DNA of 38,650 bases from an uncultured Bacteroidales bacterium (GTDB lineage: Bacteria > Bacteroidota > Bacteroidia > Bacteroidales > Bacteroidaceae), in contig CALEFD010000085.1 in NCBI GenBank assembly GCA_937876995.1, positions 1 through 38,650 of the forward strand, written 5' to 3'. Position numbers and translations under genes: made by a program. Every line of letters starts with the position of its first letter. Positions within the stretch are counted from its first letter, which is position 1. Shown here in pieces: positions 16,427 to 24,071 of the stretch. The notes under the pieces are model-generated. The model saw only the letters and a list, made by a program, of their open reading frames with translations. It had not been told where the DNA came from and did no database searches.

Positions 16427-16750
16427 ATGATAAACGACGAATATATCAATGAAGATATAGACGACGAAAAAACAGTCGAATATATTAAGAATGCTCTTCC
16501 GGTAGAACTGAAGGAGAAATATTCAGACGACACCTTATATTATATATTGGATGTTATCAATGACTATTTCACTAACAGTGGAGTGTTAGATCAGGAGGCC
16601 GACGAAGATGGATATGTAGATATAGACAACGATGCACTTGTTGCATATATCGTTAAAGAGGCAAAACGCGACGAAATGGGCGATTTCCCTGCAGAAGAGA
16701 TTTTGCTTATTGTAGAAGCAGAAGCCGATTACGTTGATTCCTTAGAGTAA
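16427..16750 (+). CDS. Small acidic protein of unknown function downstream of trxA
   Basis: 107 aa from the ATG at 16427. In-frame TTG at 16421 is an unlikely start. It is very acidic, with several DD and DE runs such as DEYINEDIDDEKT and QEADEDGYVDIDND. It is largely helical with no signal peptide, membrane segment or recognised domain. It sits 6 bases after trxA and its stop is separated by one base from the convergent tsaE stop. Function unknown. It could be a partner of thioredoxin or the polymerase only by position. Confidence 0.75.
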   Translation: MINDEYINEDIDDEKTVEYIKNALPVELKEKYSDDTLYYILDVINDYFTNSGVLDQEADEDGYVDIDNDALVAYIVKEAKRDEMGDFPAEEILLIVEAEADYVDSLE

Positions 16751-16751
16751 A

Positions 16752-17174
16752 TCAATCTGGAATAGTAATAATACGTTCTCCATCGTTGTTCTCTTCGATG
16801 GAGATCTTTTTTGTATCTTCAGGTAGCAGTTCTTCTATCAGTTCCGGCCATTCAATAAAACATAGCGCACCACTGTAGAAATAGTCTTCGTATCCTAAAT
16901 CGTAAACCTCTTCTACCTTCTTAATGCGGTAAAAATCGAAATGATAAATAAGTTCGGCAGTGCTCTCTGAACGATATTCATTTACTATGGCAAATGTAGG
17001 AGAATTGACTTCGTCTTCTACACCCAATGCTTTGCACAGAGCTTTAATAAAGGTGGTTTTTCCTGCGCCCATCTTGCCATAAAAAGCAAAAATAGTATCA
17101 TCACCCATCAGGTTAATAAACTCTTTTGCTACCTCTTCTATATTATCTAACGATGTTATTTTCAGACTTTTCAT
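16752..17174 (-). CDS. tsaE: tRNA threonylcarbamoyladenosine biosynthesis ATPase TsaE
   Basis: 140 aa. This ATPase works with TsaB and TsaD to make t6A37 in ANN-decoding tRNAs. The Walker A motif GKMGAGKTTF lies at about 33-42. It is followed by VNSPTFAIVNEY, HFDFYRI and the family motif LCFIEWPE. The length is normal. It starts 3 bases after the porX stop, so it is the last gene of the porW-porX transcript. Its 3' end carries, on the opposite strand, the terminator of the dnaE operon. Confidence 0.95.
   Translation of the reverse strand: MKSLKITSLDNIEEVAKEFINLMGDDTIFAFYGKMGAGKTTFIKALCKALGVEDEVNSPTFAIVNEYRSESTAELIYHFDFYRIKKVEEVYDLGYEDYFYSGALCFIEWPELIEELLPEDTKKISIEENNDGERIITIPD
16777..16812 (+). 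terminator. Intrinsic terminator of dnaE-trxA, embedded in tsaE
   Basis: TCTCCATCG (16777-16785) and CGATGGAGA (16796-16804) pair perfectly around a 10-base loop. Two bases later a run of six T follows (16807-16812). It has the full form of a plus-strand intrinsic terminator yet lies within codons of the convergent tsaE gene, 27 bases past the last plus-strand stop. Confidence 0.75.
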
Positions 17175-17177
17175 AAT

Positions 17178-18731
17178 CTATTTTTTCTTTGGTTGAAGTG
17201 TAATAAAAGGAATAATCATCTCTTCCATAGATATACCGCCGTGCTGGAAAGTATCCTTGTAGTATTGAGCATAATTGTTAAAGTTGTTCTGATACACAAA
17301 GTAATCCGATTCACATGCAAATATATACGATGTACTTACGTTTGGTGAAGGCAGATTTGCCTTTTGAGGCTCCGATATCTCAAAAATCTCTTTTGGGTTA
17401 AAGCCTAAATTCCTGCCCAACTTATATCTTAAATTGGTGTTGGTATTCTTATCGCCAGCTATCTTTACAGCCTTGTTTACCATAATACTGCCATGATCTG
17501 TGGTAATCATCACCTTGTAGTCGGTCATAGATAGCCTGCGGAACAACTCTTTTACAGAAGAGTGCCTGAACCATGACAGAATAAGACTTCTGTATGCTGC
17601 TTCGTCCTGTGCCAGTTCTCTAACCATCTTTGAATCTGTTTTGGCGTGTGAAAGTATATCAATGAAATTAACTACTATCACATTCAAATCGTTGTTAAGC
17701 AGGTTGTTGAATTGTGAAATCAGTTTGTCTCCGGCACTTGAATTATTCAGTTTGTTGTAAGAATAGCTATGCTTTTTACGATACCTGTCAAAGTGTGTCT
17801 GTATAAGTGGAGATTCATTTATGTTTTTACCATCTTCTGAATCTTCGTCCACCCACAGTTCCGGAAACATCTGCTCTATCTTGTTGGGCATCAATCCGGA
17901 GAATATGGCGTTACGTGAATATGCTGTAGCTGTAGGCAGTATGCTGTAGTAGAGATTTTCATCAAAAGTAAATAGCTCTGCAAGCTCACTGCTCAGCACC
18001 TTCCATTGGTCGTAACGGAAGTTGTCCATCACTATCAGAAATACCTTTTCGCCATTGTCAAGGGTGGGGAATATGTATTTCTTAAACAGATCGGGACTCA
18101 TTGTTGGGCTACATTCTCTGTTTATCATCCAACGCATATAGTTGCGTTTTATGAATTTTGCAAAGGCTGCGTTTGCTTCTGTCTTCTGCATATAGAGCAT
18201 TTCGTGCATATTACTATCAGCATCGTGTAGCTCTAATTCCCAATAAACCAACTGTTTGTATAACTCTATCCAGTCGTCGCTGGTAAGAGAGTCGTTAATC
18301 TGCATACTTATTTTACCAAAATTCTGCTGATAGCTCATGTTGGTAGTGGCAGTTACTATCTCTTTTTTGTGGATATTCTTCTTAAGTGTCAGTAATATTT
18401 GATTTGGATGTACAGGCTTTATAAGATAGTCGGCAATCTTTGCACCTATAGCCTGTTCCATAATGTTCTCTTCTTCACTCTTTGTAACCATCACAATGGG
18501 GATGTTGGGATCTATCTCTTTAATATATCCCAAAGTCTCCAGTCCGCTCATACCCACCATGTGTTCATCTAACAGAACCAAATCATAGCTGAATTTACGG
18601 CACTGTTCTATGGCATCGCGACCATTGGTTACGGTGTCAACCTGATAACCCTTGTTCTCCAGAAACAGTATGTGGGCTCTCAGCAGGTCTATTTCGTCAT
18701 CAACCCAAAGTAATACTCCGTTTTTACTCAT
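17178..18731 (-). CDS. porX: Type IX secretion system response regulator PorX
   Basis: 517 aa from the ATG at 18731, chosen because it overlaps the porW stop by 8 bases. Upstream in-frame ATGs up to 18749 are possible. The receiver domain (1-120) has D11-D12, the phospho-acceptor D55 in LVLLDEHM, T83 and K105. After a helical linker, an alkaline phosphatase-like PglZ domain starts near 225 with LIVMDNFRYDQW, the nucleophile region LPTATAYSRNAIFSGLMP (Thr269 in this numbering) and metal-binding TDHGSIM. In Porphyromonas, PorX with PorY and SigP controls type IX secretion genes, and its output domain is a zinc phosphodiesterase. All key residues are present. Confidence 0.93.
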   Translation of the reverse strand: MSKNGVLLWVDDEIDLLRAHILFLENKGYQVDTVTNGRDAIEQCRKFSYDLVLLDEHMVGMSGLETLGYIKEIDPNIPIVMVTKSEEENIMEQAIGAKIADYLIKPVHPNQILLTLKKNIHKKEIVTATTNMSYQQNFGKISMQINDSLTSDDWIELYKQLVYWELELHDADSNMHEMLYMQKTEANAAFAKFIKRNYMRWMINRECSPTMSPDLFKKYIFPTLDNGEKVFLIVMDNFRYDQWKVLSSELAELFTFDENLYYSILPTATAYSRNAIFSGLMPNKIEQMFPELWVDEDSEDGKNINESPLIQTHFDRYRKKHSYSYNKLNNSSAGDKLISQFNNLLNNDLNVIVVNFIDILSHAKTDSKMVRELAQDEAAYRSLILSWFRHSSVKELFRRLSMTDYKVMITTDHGSIMVNKAVKIAGDKNTNTNLRYKLGRNLGFNPKEIFEISEPQKANLPSPNVSTSYIFACESDYFVYQNNFNNYAQYYKDTFQHGGISMEEMIIPFITLQPKKK

Positions 18732-21492
18732 CGTCATTGTATTCTTCAAATAGTGAAATACCGTCTATTTCAAATTCAGGAATGCTTAGGAATTGCTCTT
18801 CGTAGAATTTCTGGTAATCGTTAAAACTATAGTACTTGAACAAAAGTTCCAGATTCTCTTCTGTTATTATGAATGCCTTAATACCGCTTAGTTTTTCTGC
18901 AAGAGCGCTATCGGAATATATACTCTGCTTGTAGAAATATGCTTCATCATAGTTCAGGAATTCAGAAATCTTCATTATTCCCACACCCTTTTGTTCCATA
19001 AAGGAGATTTCAAAGTTACGCACCATAAAATTGGTAAAGTTATACTTTGCAACCTCGTATAGCAATCTGTTCTCATTAAGAGAATCGGCAGGATATGCCA
19101 GTATAAATATGTAAGGCTGATACCTTTCTGCATTAAACTGCGGTTTCAGACTATCCGGCATACCTAATGTTTCGTCTGTTACATTACTAACTTCCCAGAT
19201 GTTATTCAGTGAAGCTGTCTGTAAAATCTTACCCTCCTGCACACCTTGAGCTATAAGACCTGCCAATGTGCTAATCTCATTATCGGGATAATTGGTTACA
19301 ATCTCCTTAAGTAGCAATAAAAATTCCTCTGTTTTCTCCTCTTCCAGTAGAATAGATGCCTGCAGGAACATAAATTTTGCTCTGTGTGCCCCCAACGGAT
19401 ATTTCTGTGCAGACAGGTCGCAGTTGTTTCTTACCATTTCATAATCTTTCTCCCGATAGGCTTTGTATGTTTCTGCATATAGCGAATCCTCTCGATGTTT
19501 GCCGTATCTGGCATTCTCTATAAAATCCGGATTGCATATAGTCTTTGTAAGCGAATTGTCCGGAAAGAGTCGTTCCATCCTGCTTCTGCAAGAATCGGCA
19601 TCAATGGCTCTGTCCCACAATGAATACATCAGATATAACTGATAATAAGCATTGGGGGCTTCGGCAGATTCGGGATAGCTGTTTATTATTCTGTTGAACG
19701 ATTCTTCTGCCATCTCATATTCAGACAGCCTGTCCTTATATACAATACCGGCATTAAGCAGAGCATCAGTTAAAATCCTGTTAGACTCATTCAACTGTTC
19801 TTCTGTATATGGAATATCCTGCAGGTAATACTCTCTGGAGAAAGGATCGTTGTTTATTACAACGGTTGCTGTGTCGGCAACACTATTCAGAGAATCGGTC
19901 AAAAGAGTGTCTGAAAGGGCTATTCCGGTATCTTCCGGTGTATCTTCTGCAAGTACAGTCTTATTGGAACGTCTCCAGTTGTCTTCTAACTTTCTGTTAC
20001 CCCACTGTTGCGCAAAATATTTCTTTCCGTTTTCTACCAATGATGTATTATAGAAATACCAATCACTATTGTTGTTACCACCGGCAGCTGTCCCTAATCT
20101 GCCACCCTCTTCTATATTTAAAGCAGCGGCCTCTTCTGCAGCCTTTTGTCTGGCCTCTTCTTCTATTTTAGCCTGCTCTATAAGTTTCTCTATAATTAAA
20201 TCCAGTTCAGCTTCCGGTAGCGTAGCCAAATGTTGCAGACTATCCTGCAACTGTATGTTTTCTGTATATAAAGACAGTTCGTCCAGCACTTCGGAACGCA
20301 GCTTTACCACACTATATTCCTTATGATTCTTATCTATTAGACCTATAGCTTCTGAATAACATCTTCCCGCATTGGCATAATCGGTCAAATCCCAATACAG
20401 ATTAGCCATAGAGAGTAACAAAATACCCTTTTCAGGAGTTGTTTTGGTACTCTTTTCCAGTCCTGTTTCGTAATTGGCAATTGCTTCCAGTGTATCTTTG
20501 CTTGCAAGATGTATGTTACCTATAGCATAATAAATCTGGTCTAAATAATCTTTGTTGTTGGGGTCGCGTTCCATTTTACGCAGTTTTTTGAGCATCTGTT
20601 TTTTATTACTCAAATTCATTGTTTCGGTCTGTTGAATTCGTGCATAGAATTCAATTATGTATGGCGGATTCATATTCAGAACCTTCTGAAAGGCCTGATA
20701 TGCTTCTGCATCTCTGCCCACCGACTTATATAACTGTGCTAAAAGATACCTTTCGCGTATGCGTTGCAACTTACTCTGCCCCTGACGTGTAACAGCATCT
20801 TCCAGTAAAGGAATAGCTTCGTTATATCTGCCTTGTCCCAGCAGATGAGCCGCCTTTCTTGCTGCATACTCTTTCTTTAGTTTGGTAGGAATGGAATCTA
20901 TTCTGTCAAACAGTTCGTCCGATTCATAGTTCCATCCAAGTTCTGAATAACATTGGGCCATCTTCATCAGTGCTTCCGCCACTATCTCCTTTTCGTCTTG
21001 ATAAAGATTGGAAATGTATGTATATGTGCTGGCAGCCTCTATGAATTCACCCTTTTGCATCTGTGCATCTGCCAAAAGCATCCACGCATTCCACAAGAAT
21101 GGATTGTATTCATTTTTGTTCTGCCACTGTTTCTCTTTGTCTGTAAGCGGTTTGCCCGGCTTTTGTTTGGGCTTTACAGTTATGGAATGTAGCTTTATGC
21201 CTTTTTGGGCCTTCTCTATGGCAACATCGTAGTTAGTTGTGCCCACACTCCACACCTTTTCATCACTAACGGGATACAGGTCTAAAATTTCCAGATAGTT
21301 GTCATTTACAGCCTTCTCCTGTGCTTCGTAACCCTGCTTATATGCTTCATGGCCATTATGATAGACATTGTATTTAGTTACCATAGACTGATAGAATCTG
21401 GAACCTGCAGTGTTTTTTGCCGTAGAGCAACCTGCCAGAATCAAAACGATAATGGCAGAACACACTATTCCATATACTCTATCTCTGTGCAT
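18724..21492 (-). CDS. porW: Type IX secretion system lipoprotein PorW/SprE
   Basis: 922 aa. A lipoprotein signal peptide (LILAGC, Cys22) precedes the family start TAKNTAGSRFYQSMVTKYNVYHNGHEAY. Most of the protein is TPR-like helical repeats, interrupted by a low-complexity Ala/Glu-rich segment near 435-460 and a Gly/Asn stretch. It matches SprE of gliding Flavobacteria and PorW of Porphyromonas, outer-membrane lipoproteins needed for type IX secretion. It starts 5 bases after the 133-aa gene and its stop overlaps the porX start. This makes a secretion component and its regulator one translational unit. Confidence 0.9.
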   Translation of the reverse strand: MHRDRVYGIVCSAIIVLILAGCSTAKNTAGSRFYQSMVTKYNVYHNGHEAYKQGYEAQEKAVNDNYLEILDLYPVSDEKVWSVGTTNYDVAIEKAQKGIKLHSITVKPKQKPGKPLTDKEKQWQNKNEYNPFLWNAWMLLADAQMQKGEFIEAASTYTYISNLYQDEKEIVAEALMKMAQCYSELGWNYESDELFDRIDSIPTKLKKEYAARKAAHLLGQGRYNEAIPLLEDAVTRQGQSKLQRIRERYLLAQLYKSVGRDAEAYQAFQKVLNMNPPYIIEFYARIQQTETMNLSNKKQMLKKLRKMERDPNNKDYLDQIYYAIGNIHLASKDTLEAIANYETGLEKSTKTTPEKGILLLSMANLYWDLTDYANAGRCYSEAIGLIDKNHKEYSVVKLRSEVLDELSLYTENIQLQDSLQHLATLPEAELDLIIEKLIEQAKIEEEARQKAAEEAAALNIEEGGRLGTAAGGNNNSDWYFYNTSLVENGKKYFAQQWGNRKLEDNWRRSNKTVLAEDTPEDTGIALSDTLLTDSLNSVADTATVVINNDPFSREYYLQDIPYTEEQLNESNRILTDALLNAGIVYKDRLSEYEMAEESFNRIINSYPESAEAPNAYYQLYLMYSLWDRAIDADSCRSRMERLFPDNSLTKTICNPDFIENARYGKHREDSLYAETYKAYREKDYEMVRNNCDLSAQKYPLGAHRAKFMFLQASILLEEEKTEEFLLLLKEIVTNYPDNEISTLAGLIAQGVQEGKILQTASLNNIWEVSNVTDETLGMPDSLKPQFNAERYQPYIFILAYPADSLNENRLLYEVAKYNFTNFMVRNFEISFMEQKGVGIMKISEFLNYDEAYFYKQSIYSDSALAEKLSGIKAFIITEENLELLFKYYSFNDYQKFYEEQFLSIPEFEIDGISLFEEYNDDE

Positions 21493-21497
21493 AAACT

Positions 21498-21899
21498 CTA
21501 TTTTGTCTCGTTTATTATGGCAAAAGCCTCCTCTTTAAGTTCGTTTGGTAACTCTATCTCTCTTGCGGTAAGTGATTCCAACCACTCCATAACCTCTTCC
21601 GGCTGCATAGTGTACATTACGTAGCGGAATTCCTCTATATCCTGATCCTGATAACTGTCCGCATCAAATCCACGATAACGATCCAGATCTTCGTCTTCAA
21701 AATAGTGCGCACCATTCATTTTTGCATCTGCCAAACGCTGTTTTTCGCAAACTGCGTGCTGTCCGCAACACTCTGAATCATCTTCATCATGATGATGGTC
21801 TTCCACTACAACTGCACCCTGTTTTTTGTTCCTGTTTACGTAGCTCATAAACAGTACGAGTGCAATCAAAATTATTCCGCAAATGGCGTAAATATTCAT
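21498..21899 (-). CDS. Small membrane-anchored Cys/His protein of unknown function
   Basis: 133 aa. A single N-terminal membrane helix (residues 3-22) is followed by a basic patch (RNKK). Next comes an unusual stretch with EDHHHDEDD, then ECCGQHAVCEK at about 43-53. The remainder is acidic with a helical tail (PEEVMEWLESLTAREIELPNELKEEAF). Similar Bacteroidetes proteins are sometimes labelled phospholipase, but I see no catalytic motif. The cysteines and histidines suggest metal or disulfide chemistry. It heads the porW-porX-tsaE operon with a 5-base gap to porW, and the operon promoter is at 21940-21971. Confidence 0.8.
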   Translation of the reverse strand: MNIYAICGIILIALVLFMSYVNRNKKQGAVVVEDHHHDEDDSECCGQHAVCEKQRLADAKMNGAHYFEDEDLDRYRGFDADSYQDQDIEEFRYVMYTMQPEEVMEWLESLTAREIELPNELKEEAFAIINETK

Positions 21900-21939
21900 C
21901 TGTTTACATTATATATTATAAGTTCTTGTTTTCAGTTTG

Positions 21940-21971
21940 TAAAGATACGCATAAAGATATTCTTTGCCAAA
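21940..21971 (-). promoter_or_regulatory. Promoter of the porW-porX-tsaE operon
   Basis: On the minus strand TTTG (21971-21968), a 20-base spacer and TATCTTTA (21947-21940) match the Bacteroidetes elements with one mismatch. The first start codon is about 40 bases downstream. Confidence 0.55.
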
Positions 21972-22351
21972 AAATCCACTTAAAACCATTGAATTTATTG
22001 ATTTTAGCATTTATAAAAATGTTCAATCGTGTTTAACGCTGTTTTTAGGCTATGTATAAAAATAATCAATTTGTTCAACTTTGGTTAAATGACAAAAAAA
22101 TTTCTTCAAATTGTTTGCAGGTATGAAATTAAAAATAATTCTTTGCACAGACCAAATGAGTTACGCAGGTTGAAAGATAGCGTAACATTAATGCTTAAAA
22201 AGAGAATTAAACTAACCTAACTTACAAGGAATAACGGTATGGGCTGAGAGAATGATATTCAGGTTTGTGAGAGCCATAGATTTTGGCTTTCCACATTCCG
22301 TTTGAATATCTCCTGAGAACCGTACCTTTATTTATTAAATGTATATTGCTT
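21972..22351 (+). other. Intergenic region and long leader before the fimbrial locus
   Basis: This AT-rich stretch holds no convincing gene. A weak promoter-like pair, TTTG (22113-22116) and ATTCTTTG (22138-22145), would give a leader of about 200 bases before the start codon at 22352. Within that leader GTTACGC (22160-22166) and GCGTAAC (22180-22186) form a perfect 7-bp hairpin. A second short hairpin joins AGAGCCA and TGGCTTT around 22270-22300. No inverted-repeat pair large enough for an invertible promoter was seen. Confidence 0.4.
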
Positions 22352-23332
22352 ATGAGAGCCAGATTGTTTTTCATTGTTGCATTGGTAATGTCATTGACAT
22401 CGTGCCTGCAAAACGAATGTCTTACTGTATTAGATACTGAAATAGGTTTTACAGCTAAGACAAGCGCTATCACCAAATCTATATATCATAACGAAGCTTT
22501 CTCTACAAACGAAATGTTCGATGTTTGGGGATTCTACTCAAACCAGGGAGACTTTAGTGAATTTTCAGAAACCTCCACTTCAAATTTCATGGGTGGACTT
22601 ACTATGGAATGGACAACAGATTCATCTCATTCATTACAATCAGCCTGGCGTAGCAGAAACTATCGTTATTATTGGCCTGTTTCAGGTAAAGTAGGTTTTT
22701 ATGCACTGTATCCCGCAGGAATAGCAAGCGTATCAGCACCACAGTACGGAGGCAACGGTTTACAGATAGATAATTACACCATAGATATGACAAATAAATT
22801 TACCGATTTAATGTATGCATATCAGGTAGGTTCATTAGATACTCACGTGTTGTCTATAGATTTCAAACACGCCCTTGCGCAGATAGAATTTATGGTGCAG
22901 TTAGATGCTCCTTCTTCTGATTATACACTCAGCGTAACAGAAATAGATATTCAGAATGTAGATCTTTCTGCACAGTTCAATTACGTACAGTCACAAGATG
23001 TATGTAAGTGGATAAACAATACAGATAACCAGACCGACGTAATAAAGTATTCCGATAATTATGTGATGCTTACCGATGAAGCAAAGACTTATGCTTCTGC
23101 TATGGTAATGATGCCGCAAACACTCAGCGGTGAAACATCTGTACGTATAGAGTATAAGTTAGTAGATGCAGAAGGAAATGTCACTTGGGGTGAAACCGTA
23201 AAGCAGCTAACTTCTATGCAAAACGAATGGAAAGTGAGTACCAAATATAGCTATTTGCTTAACTTCTCCATAGAAGAAAATTCAGCAACACCAACTGTTA
23301 ATTTAAATCTCGATAATGTGCTAAATTATTGA
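22352..23332 (+). CDS. Fimbrillin family lipoprotein (Mfa-like)
   Basis: 326 aa from the ATG at 22352. The open frame reaches 22283, but only this start places a clean lipoprotein signal peptide (LVMSLTSC, Cys18) at the N-terminus. After ITKSIYHNEAF the domain shows family features: FDVWGFYSN, NYRYYWPVSGKVGFYALYPAG and FKHALAQIEFMVQL. Mfa-like/fimbrillin family proteins are type V pilus subunits or regulators. It lies upstream of the DUF3575-DUF3868 genes in the same direction, separated by a 141-base gap that has its own promoter-like signal. It could be an accessory or minor subunit rather than the main pilin. Confidence 0.85.
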   Translation: MRARLFFIVALVMSLTSCLQNECLTVLDTEIGFTAKTSAITKSIYHNEAFSTNEMFDVWGFYSNQGDFSEFSETSTSNFMGGLTMEWTTDSSHSLQSAWRSRNYRYYWPVSGKVGFYALYPAGIASVSAPQYGGNGLQIDNYTIDMTNKFTDLMYAYQVGSLDTHVLSIDFKHALAQIEFMVQLDAPSSDYTLSVTEIDIQNVDLSAQFNYVQSQDVCKWINNTDNQTDVIKYSDNYVMLTDEAKTYASAMVMMPQTLSGETSVRIEYKLVDAEGNVTWGETVKQLTSMQNEWKVSTKYSYLLNFSIEENSATPTVNLNLDNVLNY

Positions 23333-23368
23333 TTTGGTAATTTAAAATAGTTTAATTTTAAGTGGCTT

Positions 23369-23443
23369 GTGTTAATACGTGTTAAAATCCGTGAAAATAA
23401 ATAGTGAAAGACTGAATAATTAATTAAAAATTATGCATATTTG
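23369..23443 (+). promoter_or_regulatory. Candidate activator-dependent promoter before the DUF3575 gene
   Basis: Two GTGTTAA copies start exactly 10 bases apart (23369-23375 and 23379-23385). About 50 bases downstream lies CATATTTG (23436-23443), a one-mismatch -7 box placed 30 bases before the start codon. No -33 TTTG is at the right distance. A tandem site one helical turn apart plus a missing -33 element suggests an activator-dependent promoter. This is inference. Confidence 0.35.
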
Positions 23444-23473
23444 CACCTTGTTATAAAAAGAGGTCAAGCAAAT

Positions 23474-24067
23474 ATGATATGTAAGGTAAAAAAAGCAGTT
23501 TTTTTGCTGCTTTTCTTTGTTATAGGTTTGCCACTCGCATCACAGAATATTGCATTAAAAAATAATGTGCTCTACGATCTGACAACTACTCTGAATTTCG
23601 GAGCAGAGGCGCGTCTTGCGCCCCAATGGACAGCAGAAATTTCAGGAAATTATAATCCTTTTGCATTCAGGGAGAACACCAAGTGGAAACACTGGATGGT
23701 TCAGCCTGAGGTTCGCTATTGGTTCTGCGAATCATTTAACCGTCATTTTATAGGCCTGCACCTAATGGGCGGAGTCTTTAATATGAGTAACATAGATGTG
23801 CCCATAGTGCTTGTGCCAACAGAAAAAGGTCGTCGTTACGAAGGCGAAATGTTTGGTGCAGGTCTGTCGTATGGTTTTCATCACATATTAACCCCGCGTT
23901 TAAGTTTGGAATACTCCATAGGTTTAGGCTGGTTACATTCCGAATATAAAAAATATCAATGCCCACGCTGTGGATCTCTGTTGGAAACAGGCAGTAAAGA
24001 TGCTTTTGGTCTAACCAAGGCAGCAGTATCGGTAGTTTATATGTTAGACCTTTCAAAGAAAAAATAA
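23474..24067 (+). CDS. DUF3575 family outer-membrane protein of the fimbrial locus
   Basis: 197 aa from the ATG at 23474, which gives a proper signal peptide (MICKVKKAVFLLLFF...ASQ). The mature protein has the DUF3575 pattern: ALKNNVLYDLTTTLNFGAE, WTAEISGNYNPFAF, HWMVQPEVRYWFCESF, FIGLHLMGGVFN. It is a predicted beta-barrel. A CPRCG pair sits near the end. DUF3575 genes typically precede DUF3868 genes in Bacteroidales type V fimbrial loci, as here with a 4-base gap. A role in pilus assembly or outer-membrane anchoring is inferred. Confidence 0.88.
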   Translation: MICKVKKAVFLLLFFVIGLPLASQNIALKNNVLYDLTTTLNFGAEARLAPQWTAEISGNYNPFAFRENTKWKHWMVQPEVRYWFCESFNRHFIGLHLMGGVFNMSNIDVPIVLVPTEKGRRYEGEMFGAGLSYGFHHILTPRLSLEYSIGLGWLHSEYKKYQCPRCGSLLETGSKDAFGLTKAAVSVVYMLDLSKKK

Positions 24068-24071
24068 CGTT

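Noticed and set aside
22235..22330. GGCTGAGAG and later CAGG/CCTGAG in the fimbrial leader, recalling a TPP riboswitch
   Set aside because: Only the CTGAGA block matches. The second conserved half with its CTGAT and GGATAAT-type blocks and the closing stem are absent, and the downstream gene has no link to thiamine.
21972..22351. Possible invertible promoter before the fimbrial genes
   Set aside because: Only short inverted words (GATATTC/GAATATC, GTTACGC/GCGTAAC) were found. Neither is long enough or suitably spaced, and no invertase gene is nearby.
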